Shown: positions 42,104 through 51,489 of the stretch, piece by piece
Numbering within the stretch: the first letter of the stretch is position 1
Layout of the letters: each line of letters starts with the position of its first letter
NCBI GenBank assembly: GCA_910575245.1
Contig: CAJTEN010000029.1
Coordinates: forward strand, 1-64,000
Direction of reading: 5' to 3'
Length of the DNA stretch: 64,000 nt
Origin: Clostridia bacterium
GTDB lineage: Bacteria; Bacillota; Clostridia; Lachnospirales; Lachnospiraceae
Position numbers and translations under genes: made by a program
The notes under the pieces: model-generated
What the model saw: only the letters and a program-made list of their open reading frames with translations
Database searches by the model: none
What the model was told of the DNA's origin: nothing

Positions 42104-42592
42104 CTATTCCTCGCTGTCTATCCAGGAACTGATACCGATCTTCTTGCACATCCGAACAAGCGTCCCGCATCCCATTTCCGATTCTACTTCCAGATTGTCC
42201 ATGAAAGCTTCCATAAAAGCAAATCCCATGCCTGATCGGTCCTGATCCGGCTTGGAGGTATAGAGAGGTTCCATCGCAAGCCGTACGTCCTCGATCCCGA
42301 TTCCTCTGTCCGCTATCTCCACCTCCAGCACATCGCCCCGAAGCATGCACTCCATGCATATCCTGTCTTCCAAGCTGTTTCGGTTTTCATAACCGTGCAG
42401 CACCGCGTTGGTTACCGCCTCAGAAATCGCCGTCTTGACATCAGACATCTCCTCCAGCGTAGGATTCAGCGGCGTAATAAAAGCCGCCACCGCCATTCTG
42501 GCGAAAGATTCATTATTCGATAGCGCCGCAAACTCCAACCGCATTTTATTGGTTACTGTATTGCCTTTTTTCTTTTCAATAATCTCTATCAT
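42104..42592 (-). CDS. spoIIAB: Anti-sigma-F factor, serine kinase
   Basis: GHKL-type kinase: MRLEFAALSNNESFARMAVA at the N-terminus, then VKTAISEAVTNAVLHGYEN (N box), LEVEIADRGIGIEDV (G1 box) and DRSGMGFAFMEAFMDNL (G2 box). It binds and inhibits sigma-F and phosphorylates SpoIIAA. From ATG 42592 the protein has 162 residues; an internal ATG at 42544 (MRLEF) would give 146, the Bacillus length. Neither start has a strong ribosome binding site, and 42604 is also possible. The open frame further upstream to 42757 is not part of the protein. Confidence 0.93.
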   Translation of the reverse strand: MIEIIEKKKGNTVTNKMRLEFAALSNNESFARMAVAAFITPLNPTLEEMSDVKTAISEAVTNAVLHGYENRNSLEDRICMECMLRGDVLEVEIADRGIGIEDVRLAMEPLYTSKPDQDRSGMGFAFMEAFMDNLEVESEMGCGTLVRMCKKIGISSWIDSEE

Positions 42593-42787
42593 TTTGATAC
42601 CCATGCCTTTCTCTTCGTCTGCAGGCCTGCCCGTCATATGACACAAACCTGTCCGCTTTTCCTCCATTCCCAAGCCCCATAAAATATTCCCATGCACAGC
42701 GTCCGGCTGTTCACAATAACGGCATCTGCGCATGTAAAGCCGTCTGCGGCAAGGCACAAACGCCCACAGGATCCACTGTATCGGACC

Positions 42788-43096
42788 CTAATTCGAAATA
42801 ATCTCCACAATATTCTGCAGTCCTGACAGAAGCAGTATCCGCCGGATCCGGTTATCTGCATTGATCGCATAAACCTTGCCGCCGAAACAGGCGATCTTCT
42901 TATATCTCCCCAGAATAATGCCGATTCCCGAACTGTCCATAAAGGTTGTCCGCTCAAAGTCAAACACAACATTCCCTACCTTCTTGTTCATGATATAGCG
43001 GTCCGCTTTTGTACTTATGTCAACCGATTTGTGATGATCAATCTCATCCGGAAGCCTTATCATCAAGTAGTTATCAATCACTTTAAACTCTTCCAC
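42788..43096 (-). CDS. spoIIAA: Anti-sigma factor antagonist
   Basis: 102 residues, STAS domain. A GTG start at 43096 is chosen since AAAGGAG lies 10 bases upstream and the protein then has normal length; no ATG fits. The phosphorylation site is intact in VVFDFERTTFMDSSGIGIIL (DSSGIG, Ser phosphorylated by SpoIIAB). Dephosphorylated SpoIIAA displaces sigma-F from SpoIIAB. First gene of spoIIAA-spoIIAB-sigF and separated from the TPR gene by a terminator, so it needs its own promoter (sigma-H in Bacillus); no clear one was recognised in the 200-bp spacer. Confidence 0.94.
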   Translation of the reverse strand: MEEFKVIDNYLMIRLPDEIDHHKSVDISTKADRYIMNKKVGNVVFDFERTTFMDSSGIGIILGRYKKIACFGGKVYAINADNRIRRILLLSGLQNIVEIISN

Positions 43097-43176
43097 GTTA
43101 TGTAAACTCCTTTCTTGAATTGATTCCGCTCTTCCTCCAGACACAGCCCGCTCCTCCACATCTATTCCGTGCACGT

Positions 43177-43206
43177 GCGAAAAGGACATGGTTCGCACCA
43201 TGTCCT
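43177..43206 (-). terminator. Terminator hairpin after the TPR gene
   Basis: AAAGGACATGGT pairs perfectly with ACCATGTCCTTT around a GCGA-type loop. The stem ends in TTTT on the minus strand. It lies between the TPR gene and spoIIAA. Confidence 0.65.
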
Positions 43207-43297
43207 TTGTCTTTCGTATTTCTGTCTTCTTTATCTTATCAATATCTTACCAGTCTGTCTCCGAAACATCCGGATCAAATCTGTGCAGCGTGGCTGC

Positions 43298-44716
43298 CTA
43301 CTCCTCATTCGCCATCTCTTCCAGGAACCCTTCGGATCTCCTTGCTTTCTCCGTCCCAGGGAACAGCTCGATCACCTGTCTGTATGCTGCACCGGCCTTC
43401 TCCTCCTCCCCTGTACGATAATAGGAATTGGCCAGATTATAAAGAGCGTCTCCATTCGCCGCATCATACTTGAACGCTTTCTCCAGATTCGGGATCGCAT
43501 CCTCATAATTCTCCTGCCTGAACGCTTCATAACCATCATTGTAGTAGGCCTGGGACACCCTTGGTCCTATCAGTGCCAGCAGCGTATTATAAAGGCTCTC
43601 GAAGGATTCCGAATTATCCGCAGCATCTTCATTCTCACCCGGAGCGATCTCCTCCAGATAATCCGCCACCACCGTAATCTCCTCCGGATTCGTCAGATAG
43701 GCATCCGCTGCCTTCAGAAGGCTCTCCACAGAGCGAAGTTTACCGTCCGTTCCCAGATAAGCTTCCAGATTCTGCTGTAGATCGCCGTTTGCCTTCGTCA
43801 ATTCGTTCACCTGAAGCTGCAGCTCGTCTATGGTAGCCGTCTTGGCATCTGACATCTCACTGACCTTACGCAGTTCCTCATCGATATTTGCCCTGGAAGC
43901 CTGTATCCTGGCCGGCAGAATCAGAAATACGGCAATCGCAATACCGATGATAATACCGATACCAAGGTTTAATAAGGATGTGACTCCCTTGCCCTCTCTG
44001 ATATTGACCGGCTGGATAATGGTCTCATTGCCGCTCTGGTATTTGACGGCCTCCTCTGTCTTATGACGCTTTCTGGATGACTGCTTCACACCGTCCTCCG
44101 GCATAAGCATCTCGTCTACTTCCTTCAGGTAGCGCTGCGTCGCTATATTATTCGTATCTATCTCCTTGCACTTGGTCAGCTCCCTCTTGGCTTTCTCCCA
44201 ATCTTCGTTGTTGATATACAAAAGAGCCAGCAGCTGATGCGCCCTGATAAACTTCGGGTTCAATGACAGCACCTTCTTAAGCTGGATCACTGCCAGGTCC
44301 AGGCTGTCCTGATTGCAGTACGTGAGCGCCTGATTGTATTTCTTAATCGTCTGGTTAATGGTATCCAGACGGTTCTGGTTCGTCTGGATCATATCAATAT
44401 AATCATCCGCAATATTCTTCTTCGGACGTAAATTCTTGCTGATGACCCATTCACTGAGCGCCGCCACCACTTCACCGGTCTCGAAATATACCAGCCCAAG
44501 CAGATTGCGGGCTTCCACATTATTCTTGTTAAATTTTAAACTCTGCCGCAAACTGGTAATTGCACCTGTCAGATCCCTGACGTTTGCCCTTTCCAGACCC
44601 TCGTTATAAAAACGGTTGGAAATATATATGATCTTCTTATACAGAGCTACATCGGCACCACAGTTTGTACAAAAATCATGCTCGGACAGATTACATCCAC
44701 ACTGATAACAAATCAT
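43298..44716 (-). CDS. Zinc-ribbon and TPR membrane protein
   Basis: 472 residues. N-terminal zinc ribbon with two CxxC knuckles (MICYQCGCNLSEHDFCTNCG). Residues ~30-200 contain TPR helices (LRQSLKFNKNNVEARNLLGL, VIQLKKVLSLNPKFIRAHQL). A single membrane helix near 265-285 (LLNLGIGIIIGIAIAVFLIL) is followed by a coiled coil (TIDELQLQVNELTKANGDL) and another TPR set at the C-terminus (AIPNLEKAFKYDAANGDALY). Cytoplasmic N-terminus with extracytoplasmic coiled coil/TPR is likely. It is the last gene of the folC unit. Function unknown; perhaps a scaffold at the division or sporulation septum, which is speculation. Confidence 0.8.
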   Translation of the reverse strand: MICYQCGCNLSEHDFCTNCGADVALYKKIIYISNRFYNEGLERANVRDLTGAITSLRQSLKFNKNNVEARNLLGLVYFETGEVVAALSEWVISKNLRPKKNIADDYIDMIQTNQNRLDTINQTIKKYNQALTYCNQDSLDLAVIQLKKVLSLNPKFIRAHQLLALLYINNEDWEKAKRELTKCKEIDTNNIATQRYLKEVDEMLMPEDGVKQSSRKRHKTEEAVKYQSGNETIIQPVNIREGKGVTSLLNLGIGIIIGIAIAVFLILPARIQASRANIDEELRKVSEMSDAKTATIDELQLQVNELTKANGDLQQNLEAYLGTDGKLRSVESLLKAADAYLTNPEEITVVADYLEEIAPGENEDAADNSESFESLYNTLLALIGPRVSQAYYNDGYEAFRQENYEDAIPNLEKAFKYDAANGDALYNLANSYYRTGEEEKAGAAYRQVIELFPGTEKARRSEGFLEEMANEE

Positions 44717-44729
44717 CTATGCCAATCCC

Positions 44730-44891
44730 CTATTCTAATGCTTCTTCTATCTCTGCTTTCTTTGCTTCCTTAACAATCTTGACCATCAGATCGGCCATAT
44801 CCGTCAAATCCTGATTATAAATCGCTTCCTCCGCATCCTCAACCTCTAAGCTGGGATGGAATTTCTTTAACTCTTCTTCAAAATTAATCAT
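44730..44891 (-). CDS. Small acidic protein between folC and the TPR gene
   Basis: 53 residues beginning MINFEEELKKFHPSLEVEDA and continuing EEAIYNQDLTDMADLMVKIV, with a Lys/Glu-rich helical end. Its ATG overlaps the folC stop (ATGATTAA, 8-base overlap), a sign of translational coupling, and it ends 14 bases before the TPR start. Mostly helical and strongly charged. Family not recognised. Confidence 0.7.
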   Translation of the reverse strand: MINFEEELKKFHPSLEVEDAEEAIYNQDLTDMADLMVKIVKEAKKAEIEEALE

Positions 44892-46224
44892 GCCGAGGCC
44901 TCCTCAAAAGGGCTTTGATCTCGCCCGCCAAATATAATGAACCGACAATATACACCGTATCCTCGTCATCCTTATCCTCCACCAACTCTCTGAAAGCCGT
45001 GTCCAGATCCTTATAAGCCTTGCATATAAATCCTGTATACTGTCTGTAGGAATCTTCTAATACCGTAAGCGGCAGGGCACGCTGATCCGTAAGCGCTGCC
45101 ACGCCGATTTCATCAAACAGTCCCGACAGAGCAATCGCTGCTGCCGCCTCCTGATACTGCTTATCCTTCACACAAGAATACAGCAGCTTACGTCTCCCCT
45201 GACAGGGACATGATCTCACCGTCTCCAAAAAGGCATGTACCCCGTCTATATTGTGGGCGCCGTCCAGATATACAGACGGCAGGATTTCCTCCATTCTTCC
45301 CTCCCAGGCCATCCTGCGGATGCCGGCCTGCATATGGGGTATCGTGATCCTTACGTCTGCCAGCTTCCATAGCGCCATGACAGACAGCGCCGCGTTCTCT
45401 ATCTGATAGACTGCCGGCGTGGACACAGTAAAACCAATATATTCATAATAGTTTAAATGCAGAGAAAAATCAATTGTTTTATTCCGAATCTTTATTTCTT
45501 TTATCGCCTGTTTTCGCAGCGGAAAGGTTTCTGCTCCCACCTTAGCGGCACATGCCTCTATCACCTGTGCTACTTCTTCCTGCCTGACAGGATAGACCAC
45601 CGGGACATCCGGGCGTATAATCCCCGCTTTCTCGGATGCAATGGCCGAAAGTGTATCCCCCAGATACTCCATATGGTCATACCCGATAGACGTAATCACG
45701 CACAGCTTCTTGTTCTGTACGGCATTGGTGGCATCCAGTCTGCCTCCCAGCCCCGTTTCCAGCACCACATACTCCACACCCTTGCGCTCGAAGAAAACCA
45801 TCGCCATGAAAAAAAGAAACTCAAAGAAACTGGGGTGGTAAGACACCTGTGCAAGCTCCGGCGGCAGTGCCTCAAGCTTTCCTATGACCACCCGGAATGC
45901 ATCCATAAACTCTTCTTCCGTCGCAGCTTTCCCGTCGGCCACAAGTCTCTCCCGCATGGTCACCAGGTGAGGCGAAACGAACATGCCTGCCCGGATCCCG
46001 GATTCCCTGAAGACCGAACACAAATAAGCACAAACGGAACCTTTTCCGTTTGTGCCTGCTATGTGAATGATCTTACGGTCCTGTGCCGGATTGCCCAGAT
46101 AGTCCAGAAATCTTACCGTATTCTCCATACTGTTTTTACCGGTAAATTTCGGAATGCTGCTGATATAATTTTCCGCTTCTTCATAAACACTGATCTGTTC
46201 TGTCATCTTATAATAACCTGCCAT
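44884..46224 (-). CDS. folC: Folylpolyglutamate synthase/dihydrofolate synthase
   Basis: 446 residues, Mur-ligase family. P-loop IIHIAGTNGKGSVCAYL near residue 55, omega-loop region GMFVSPHLVTMRERL, VVLETGLGGRLDATN, ITSIGYDHMEYLGDTL and a C-terminal ligase domain with VYLDGAHNIDGV. All ATP and Mg2+ sites appear intact. It adds glutamate to (dihydro)folates. Start at 46224 or the in-frame ATG at 46206; neither ribosome binding site is decisive. Located after the FapA-like gene with a structured 160-bp spacer. Confidence 0.95.
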   Translation of the reverse strand: MAGYYKMTEQISVYEEAENYISSIPKFTGKNSMENTVRFLDYLGNPAQDRKIIHIAGTNGKGSVCAYLCSVFRESGIRAGMFVSPHLVTMRERLVADGKAATEEEFMDAFRVVIGKLEALPPELAQVSYHPSFFEFLFFMAMVFFERKGVEYVVLETGLGGRLDATNAVQNKKLCVITSIGYDHMEYLGDTLSAIASEKAGIIRPDVPVVYPVRQEEVAQVIEACAAKVGAETFPLRKQAIKEIKIRNKTIDFSLHLNYYEYIGFTVSTPAVYQIENAALSVMALWKLADVRITIPHMQAGIRRMAWEGRMEEILPSVYLDGAHNIDGVHAFLETVRSCPCQGRRKLLYSCVKDKQYQEAAAAIALSGLFDEIGVAALTDQRALPLTVLEDSYRQYTGFICKAYKDLDTAFRELVEDKDDEDTVYIVGSLYLAGEIKALLRRPRHD

Positions 46225-46242
46225 AAGTTCTATCCATGCTTC

Positions 46243-46366
46243 CTCATGGGAACCATTCTGCCCGAACGCACTTCCTTATTCCGGATTTCCACTCAGATTC
46301 GGTTCCACCCATGAGGCCGCATATTTCATCTGCCCTGCTTCACAAGACATATTCTTCTCGTGAAGC
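46243..46366 (-). promoter_or_regulatory. Two hairpins in the fapA-folC spacer
   Basis: Minus-strand CCTGCTTCAC/GTGAAGCAGG (46331-46366) and CCTCATGGG..GAACC/GGTTCCCATGAGG (46243-46310) could both form. A 17-codon open frame starting MKYAASWVEPNL lies between them. No T-run follows the first stem, so it is not a standard terminator, and no known riboswitch consensus was recognised. Confidence 0.4.
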
Positions 46367-46385
46367 AGGATAAAATCCGGCAAAA

Positions 46386-47906
46386 TCAGTGTACAATCAC
46401 ATTGCCTTCCAGTACACCGTTATCCGCGGTATAAATCATATATCCGGTACTCCGGTTTAACGTAAGCTGCTCGATATTGACGCTGATGACCACATTCCGA
46501 TAAATGTTGCCGTCCACTTTAATATAGGCTCCCTGGCTGTTTTCCATCAGCTCTTCCAGGGCCTCTTTCTCGCTGCTGATCTTATCCAGCTCCTCGAAAT
46601 ACTGGCTCTTCGCCCTGTCCCGCTCGGCCAGCCTGATCTCCGCTGCCATAGAGATCCTTGAACTTCCCATACGTTTCTCACGGAGTGCATCCGTCACGTT
46701 ATCCACCAGCTCAGACAGGTTCTCCTTGATCTCGCCCTCCTGGCGCCGTAATTCCAGGAAACGCTCATAAGTTTTCATCTCATATCCACTGTGCAGAATG
46801 GTCTTCACCTCTGCATCGCTGCCCGCAGTTATGACCTCTATTCCTCTGTATCCATGTACATAACCTCCGATGACAGCGCCCTTCTTGCCTGTCGTGATCA
46901 CCTTGTCATCCGCAGATATATTGGCATTCAAGATCGTATTGGACTGAACGGTCCCTCCGGCTCTTACTGTAGTATTCTCAATAAAATCCGCAAATACACT
47001 TCCCTTGGCTATTATACTGCCGCCGCCCTGTATGCCGCGGCTTATGATCACATCACCGCCGGCCAGCAGAGTAGCGCTTCCGGCCGTTCCGTGGATCTCT
47101 ATATTACGTCCCGCACGGATGACAACGCCGCTCTCTACATTGCCATTGATAATCACGTCTCCGAAAAACTCCACTCTGCCGACAATCAATGTCACATCGC
47201 CGGCAACCTCATGTACCTTCTGAATATCGATCTTGCCGTTCTTAGCCTCGATCTTGCCGTCGGTCTGGGCATAATACACATCTCCTTCGCGCACAACTCC
47301 TTTACCGCGCACCGGAGGAAGTTCCTTGACCGGCTTCGCCTTTACACCCGTGCCGCGCACCGTATAACCGTCGATCCCTGCCTCCGCATGATGGTAAATA
47401 GCAACTTTATCGCCCTCACGCACATTGTGCAGCGCACTCATACTCGTATAATCCACGGTGCCGTCTTCCCTGATCTTAGGCACGCCATACTCCTCCGGCG
47501 TAAAAAGGTACTCGAACCAGCCGTCTCTCCCTTTCTGCACCTCCTTGCCCTGTGCAACAAGAATCTCTCTCTCGTAGACCCTCTTCTTGATCATTGCCGA
47601 CAGATTGGAACTGTGATATCCTTTGATTACACCGTTGCGTTCCAGATAAGTAATCAATTCCTCCTTGGTATAAGTCTGTCCGCGGTCCGGCGGCGCCAGA
47701 TAGAGCCATGCCGTCATGCCGTCCTTTGCAACTCTGAGTTTCGTCCCTCTGGCCAGATTCGTCCCGCAGGAATCCCATCCGAAATCCTTCTTCCGCCCTG
47801 CATCAGCCGTGCCGTTCGCTTCCTCTTCTTCCCAGACCATAGCGCCTTTCAGTTTATTCATCTGTTCCCGTGAAAACTCTATCTCACCCACAAGACTCCC
47901 CCTCAC
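46386..47906 (-). CDS. FapA family protein (DUF342)
   Basis: 506 residues. The central region is the right-handed beta-helix of DUF342/FapA proteins (VEFFGDVIINGNVESGVVIR, IEIHGTAGSATLLAGGDVII, SIIAKGSVFADFIENTTVRAG, IEVITAGSDAEV), with repeats of about 20 residues between ~240 and 350. A coiled coil follows (FLELRRQEGEIKENLSELV, KSQYFEELDKISSEKEALEEL), then a final beta segment. Family members are cytoplasmic polymers or scaffolds linked to motility and surface structures; exact role unknown. A GTG start at 47906 is used; a second GTG at 47891 follows a better GGGGGAG site. Confidence 0.88.
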   Translation of the reverse strand: MRGSLVGEIEFSREQMNKLKGAMVWEEEEANGTADAGRKKDFGWDSCGTNLARGTKLRVAKDGMTAWLYLAPPDRGQTYTKEELITYLERNGVIKGYHSSNLSAMIKKRVYEREILVAQGKEVQKGRDGWFEYLFTPEEYGVPKIREDGTVDYTSMSALHNVREGDKVAIYHHAEAGIDGYTVRGTGVKAKPVKELPPVRGKGVVREGDVYYAQTDGKIEAKNGKIDIQKVHEVAGDVTLIVGRVEFFGDVIINGNVESGVVIRAGRNIEIHGTAGSATLLAGGDVIISRGIQGGGSIIAKGSVFADFIENTTVRAGGTVQSNTILNANISADDKVITTGKKGAVIGGYVHGYRGIEVITAGSDAEVKTILHSGYEMKTYERFLELRRQEGEIKENLSELVDNVTDALREKRMGSSRISMAAEIRLAERDRAKSQYFEELDKISSEKEALEELMENSQGAYIKVDGNIYRNVVISVNIEQLTLNRSTGYMIYTADNGVLEGNVIVH

Positions 47907-48038
47907 CTTCTGCTAACTTTATGCTTTCTCTTAATATATATGCTGTTACATAACCCTACTTCCACTTTACACCAAATCCCCGCAGATTGCCAGCCCTTAT
48001 TTACCGGAACGCAGACTGTCTGTAGCAGAGAAGCCGAA

Positions 48039-48052
48039 GGCTGAACTGTTAC
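48039..48052. repeat. GGCTGAACTGTTAC box
   Basis: Copy of the R-repeat end motif, here next to the 3' end of valS. The same box in either orientation is at 34471, 36206, 41307 and 51474. Confidence 0.4.
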
Positions 48053-48059
48053 GACAGCC

Positions 48060-50756
48060 TTATACCAACTGTCCCAGTCTCTCCTGCACCTGCTTAAGCA
48101 TCTGCGTATATTTCTCCAGCTTGCCGCGTTCTTCCGCAACCTTCGCTTCCGGCGCTTTCGACATGAATTTCTCATTATTCAGCATGCCGTTCACACGGGC
48201 AAGCTCTCCCTGCAGTCTCTTTTCCTCTTTCTTAAGCCTCTCGATCTCCTGCCCGATATCCACCAGTTCCGCAAAGGGAATGTATACCGTGGCATTCGGG
48301 ATCACTACCGATACCGCATCCTCCGCGATACCGCTCTTGTTTGACTGCACCGTCACCTCAGAGGCTCCTGCCAGAGATGCAAAGAATAATCTGCCCTCCC
48401 CGAAAATGTTTCTCACCTTCTCATCCTCACTGACTACGAACACCGCCGCCTTCCTGCCCGGGGCTACATTCATCTGTGTGCGGATATTTCTGATACCGCG
48501 GACTGCTTCCTTGATCAGCCCAATGGCGCCCTCTTCTTCCGGATAAGCTTTCGCTTCCGTAAAGACAGGCCATTGGGAGACCATAATGGATTCCTCTTCC
48601 TCCTGGATCGTGCAGAAGATCTCTTCCGTGATAAAAGGCATATACGGATGCAGCAGCTTCAACGCGTCTGTCAGCACATTCTTAAGGGTCCACAAAGCTG
48701 CGTTTCTGCTCCCCTCCCCTTCCGTCTCTTTCTGGTACAGGCGAGGTTTCACCATTTCAATATACCAGTCACAGAACTCATCCCAGATGAAATCATATAC
48801 CTTCTGTACCGCAATACCCAACTCGAAGTGATCGATATTGTCAGTCACCTCCTGAACCAGTGTATTCAGTCTGGACAGGATCCACTTGTCCGCAGGTTCC
48901 AGATGCTCCTTAATCCCGTCATATGCCGTCTCCCATCCGCGGATACCGGTCTTCTCTTCAGCCTGCTCCATGTTCATCATGATAAAGCGGGAAGCATTCC
49001 AGACCTTATTGGCAAAATTACGGCTGGCCTCCACTCTCTCATAATAGAAACGCATGTCATTACCGGGCGCATTGCCTGTAATCAATGTGAGGCGCAGTGC
49101 ATCCGCACCATACTTATCAATGATCTCAAGCGGGTCGATACCGTTGCCCAGAGACTTACTCATCTTGCGTCCCTGTGAATCTCTCACCAGTCCGTGGAAC
49201 AATACTGTCTTAAAGGGTTTCTCGCCCATCTGCTCATACCCCGAAAAGATCATGCGGATTACCCAGAAGAAAATGATATCATAACCGGTCACCAGTACAT
49301 CCGTAGGATAGAAATACTTCAGATCCTCTGTCATCTCGGGCCAGCCCAGTGTGGAGAAGGGCCACAGTGCGGAGGAGAACCATGTATCCAGTGTGTCAGG
49401 ATCCTGTGTAAAATGGGTGCATCCACATTTCGGGCATACCTCAGGCATCTGCCTGGCAACCACGATTTCACCGCACTCATCACAGTAATAGGCCGGGATC
49501 CTGTGTCCCCACCAGAGCTGCCTGCTGATACACCAGTCACGGATATTGTCCGTCCAATTGAAGTACGTCTTGTCCATCCGCTCAGGAATCAACTTAATCC
49601 CGCCGCTCTTCACCGCTTCCACCGCAGGTTTAATCAGCTCCTCCATCTTCACGAACCACTGCTTCTTGATCATCGGCTCGATTGTTGTCTTGCAGCGGTC
49701 ATGGGTTCCTACATTGTGGGAATAATCTTCAATCTTAACCAAAAGCCCTTCCGCCTCCAGTTCCTTTACAATCTGCCTTCTCGCCTCATACCGGTCCAAT
49801 CCTTCGTATTTCCCGCCGTTGGCATTGATGGTCGCATCATCGTTCATGATGTTGACTTCCGGCAGATTATGACGCTTTCCGACTTCGAAATCGTTAGGGT
49901 CATGGGCCGGCGTGATCTTCACAACACCTGTTCCGAATTCCATATCCACATACTCATCCTCAACCACAGGAATAGGCTTGTTTACGATGGGAAGCCATAC
50001 CTGCCTTCCTTTCAGATAAGTATATCTTTCGTCATTCGGATTGACCGCTACCGCCGTATCGCCCAGCATGGTCTCCGGACGGGTGGTGGCGAATTCCAGA
50101 AACTCTGTCCTGCTGGGCCTGCCATCCTCATCCACAAGAGGATACTTGATATGCCAGAAGTGGCCTGCCTGCTCCTCATACACGACTTCCGCATCGGAGA
50201 TGGAGGTATTACATACCGGACACCAGTTAATAATCCTGCTGCCTTTATAAATCCATCCTTTCTCGTGCATCTTGCAGAACACCTCGGTAACGGCCTTATT
50301 ACAGCCCTCATCCATAGTAAAACGCTCCCTGTCCCAGTCGCAGGAAGAACCCAGCTTCTTCAGCTGGCTGATGATCCGTCCGCCGTACTCTTCTTTCCAC
50401 TCCCAGGCACGTTTCAGGAAGCCCTCGCGTCCCAGATCTTCCTTCGTGATACCTTCTTCCTTCAGTTTCTCGATAATGCGGACCTCCGTCGCGATAGAAG
50501 CATGGTCCGTACCCGGCTGCCAGAGCGCATTGTAGCCCTGCATCCTTTTATATCGGATCAGTATATCCTGCATGGTATTATCCAATGCATGTCCCATATG
50601 AAGCTGGCCTGTAATATTCGGCGGGGGAATAACGATGGTAAAGGGTTTCTTCGTCTCATCTACTTCCGCATGGAAGTACTTCTTATCCAGCCATTTCCGG
50701 TACAATCTGTCTTCTATGCCCTTCGGGTCATAGGTTTTCGCCAGTTCTCTGCTCAT
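48060..50756 (-). CDS. valS: Valyl-tRNA synthetase
   Basis: 898 residues, full length. Class I motifs PPNITGQLHMGHALDN (HIGH equivalent HMGH) near residue 45 and KMSKSLGNGIDP near residue 525. The editing domain (residues ~190-340: TTRPETMLGDTAVAVNPND) and the C-terminal coiled-coil arm (ELVDIGQEIERLKKEEKRL) are present. A zinc-knuckle pair lies in the catalytic insertion (YCDECGEIV, CPKCGCTHF). It charges tRNA-Val. Transcription is controlled by the T-box leader upstream, though 290 bases of spacer intervene. Confidence 0.98.
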   Translation of the reverse strand: MSRELAKTYDPKGIEDRLYRKWLDKKYFHAEVDETKKPFTIVIPPPNITGQLHMGHALDNTMQDILIRYKRMQGYNALWQPGTDHASIATEVRIIEKLKEEGITKEDLGREGFLKRAWEWKEEYGGRIISQLKKLGSSCDWDRERFTMDEGCNKAVTEVFCKMHEKGWIYKGSRIINWCPVCNTSISDAEVVYEEQAGHFWHIKYPLVDEDGRPSRTEFLEFATTRPETMLGDTAVAVNPNDERYTYLKGRQVWLPIVNKPIPVVEDEYVDMEFGTGVVKITPAHDPNDFEVGKRHNLPEVNIMNDDATINANGGKYEGLDRYEARRQIVKELEAEGLLVKIEDYSHNVGTHDRCKTTIEPMIKKQWFVKMEELIKPAVEAVKSGGIKLIPERMDKTYFNWTDNIRDWCISRQLWWGHRIPAYYCDECGEIVVARQMPEVCPKCGCTHFTQDPDTLDTWFSSALWPFSTLGWPEMTEDLKYFYPTDVLVTGYDIIFFWVIRMIFSGYEQMGEKPFKTVLFHGLVRDSQGRKMSKSLGNGIDPLEIIDKYGADALRLTLITGNAPGNDMRFYYERVEASRNFANKVWNASRFIMMNMEQAEEKTGIRGWETAYDGIKEHLEPADKWILSRLNTLVQEVTDNIDHFELGIAVQKVYDFIWDEFCDWYIEMVKPRLYQKETEGEGSRNAALWTLKNVLTDALKLLHPYMPFITEEIFCTIQEEEESIMVSQWPVFTEAKAYPEEEGAIGLIKEAVRGIRNIRTQMNVAPGRKAAVFVVSEDEKVRNIFGEGRLFFASLAGASEVTVQSNKSGIAEDAVSVVIPNATVYIPFAELVDIGQEIERLKKEEKRLQGELARVNGMLNNEKFMSKAPEAKVAEERGKLEKYTQMLKQVQERLGQLV

Positions 50757-51046
50757 GTTGTGTCCTCCTTATATACAGTCTTTCCTTACTAAACATCCAT
50801 ATCCTATATTATGATACCACCATGAACAGAAGTGGGTGTTTAGAAAATTACGCACACAAAATCGGAGATTTTGGCGCGTTCACGGAGTCCGCAGTGTAAT
50901 GCGTACTCCTGATTGACAGGTTACTTCTACAGTAATAACTTTTCCTTCCGGCAGATATCCTGTCCTTCCCCGGGCTGTGCAGCCCTTTTATAGTTAACGA
51001 CATTAGAAATTTCGTTTACTGTAAGACACATTGTACACTTTCCTAC
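50757..51046 (-). other. Unusually long spacer between T-box terminator and valS
   Basis: This ~290-bp stretch holds no gene. 50989-51024 (TATAGTTAACGACATTA followed by TTTCGTTTACTGTAA) is a mini-copy of palindromic family P consisting only of the two ends. An A/T-rich remainder shows no further promoter. Repeat insertion after the attenuator is the simplest reading. Confidence 0.5.
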
Positions 51047-51436
51047 AAAAAAAGCCCTCTGCTGACACAATCAGCAAAGGGCGCATTCTACGCGGTACCA
51101 CCTTAGTTTCTCACTTAACGATTCACCGGATCTCTTCCCGGACACGGCAAACTGCCCGCCGTCTTCGGTATGGATCTGTCCGTCCGAATCTCATCCGTTA
51201 ACGGGGATAAGGCGGGAATGTCTACTTAAACTGCCTGCCAGACAAGAACAGCCGTATTCTATTCAACATTCCGGTTCCGAAGCTACCTTCCACAATCCCT
51301 CTCCGAAGCATCCTTTCAGCATATGGCGCTCTCTCTGGCGGCGGCCATTGTGTACTCCTCTTCATCATTACCTGTAAGATATCTGCTTAAAATAATTCTG
51401 AAATATACTATAATACAAAGATCGTTTCGTTGTCAA
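51047..51436 (-). promoter_or_regulatory. T-box riboswitch and promoter of valS
   Basis: The promoter on the minus strand is TTGACA (51431-51436), 17 bases, TTATAG (51408-51413). The leader has an AGAGAG stem I region, the T-box AAGGTGGTACCGCG (51091-51104), and a terminator GCCCTTTGCTGA/TCAGCAGAGGGC with T7 (51047-51085). Uncharged tRNA-Val should pair with the specifier and the T-box UGGN bulge to form the antiterminator. A GTA triplet in the AAGGTAGC context is a plausible Val specifier, but stem I was not folded rigorously. Confidence 0.92.
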
Positions 51437-51489
51437 GAGGTCTGCGCGATTTTTCGGTAAACGTGGTAACGAGAGCTGAGCTGTTACCC

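Noticed and set aside
43097..43176. Sigma-H promoter for spoIIAA
   Set aside because: A GGAAT hexamer is present, but no convincing -35 at the right distance could be found.
42605..43201. Longer N-termini for SpoIIAB and SpoIIAA
   Set aside because: Extensions are Arg/Cys-rich or unlike the families; lengths fit known proteins without them.
46791..47873. 360-codon plus-strand frame opposite the FapA-like gene
   Set aside because: Atypical composition, no ribosome binding site, complete overlap with a well-supported gene.
49194..50792. 532-codon plus-strand frame opposite valS
   Set aside because: Antisense of a conserved synthetase; the long frame reflects codon bias on the other strand.
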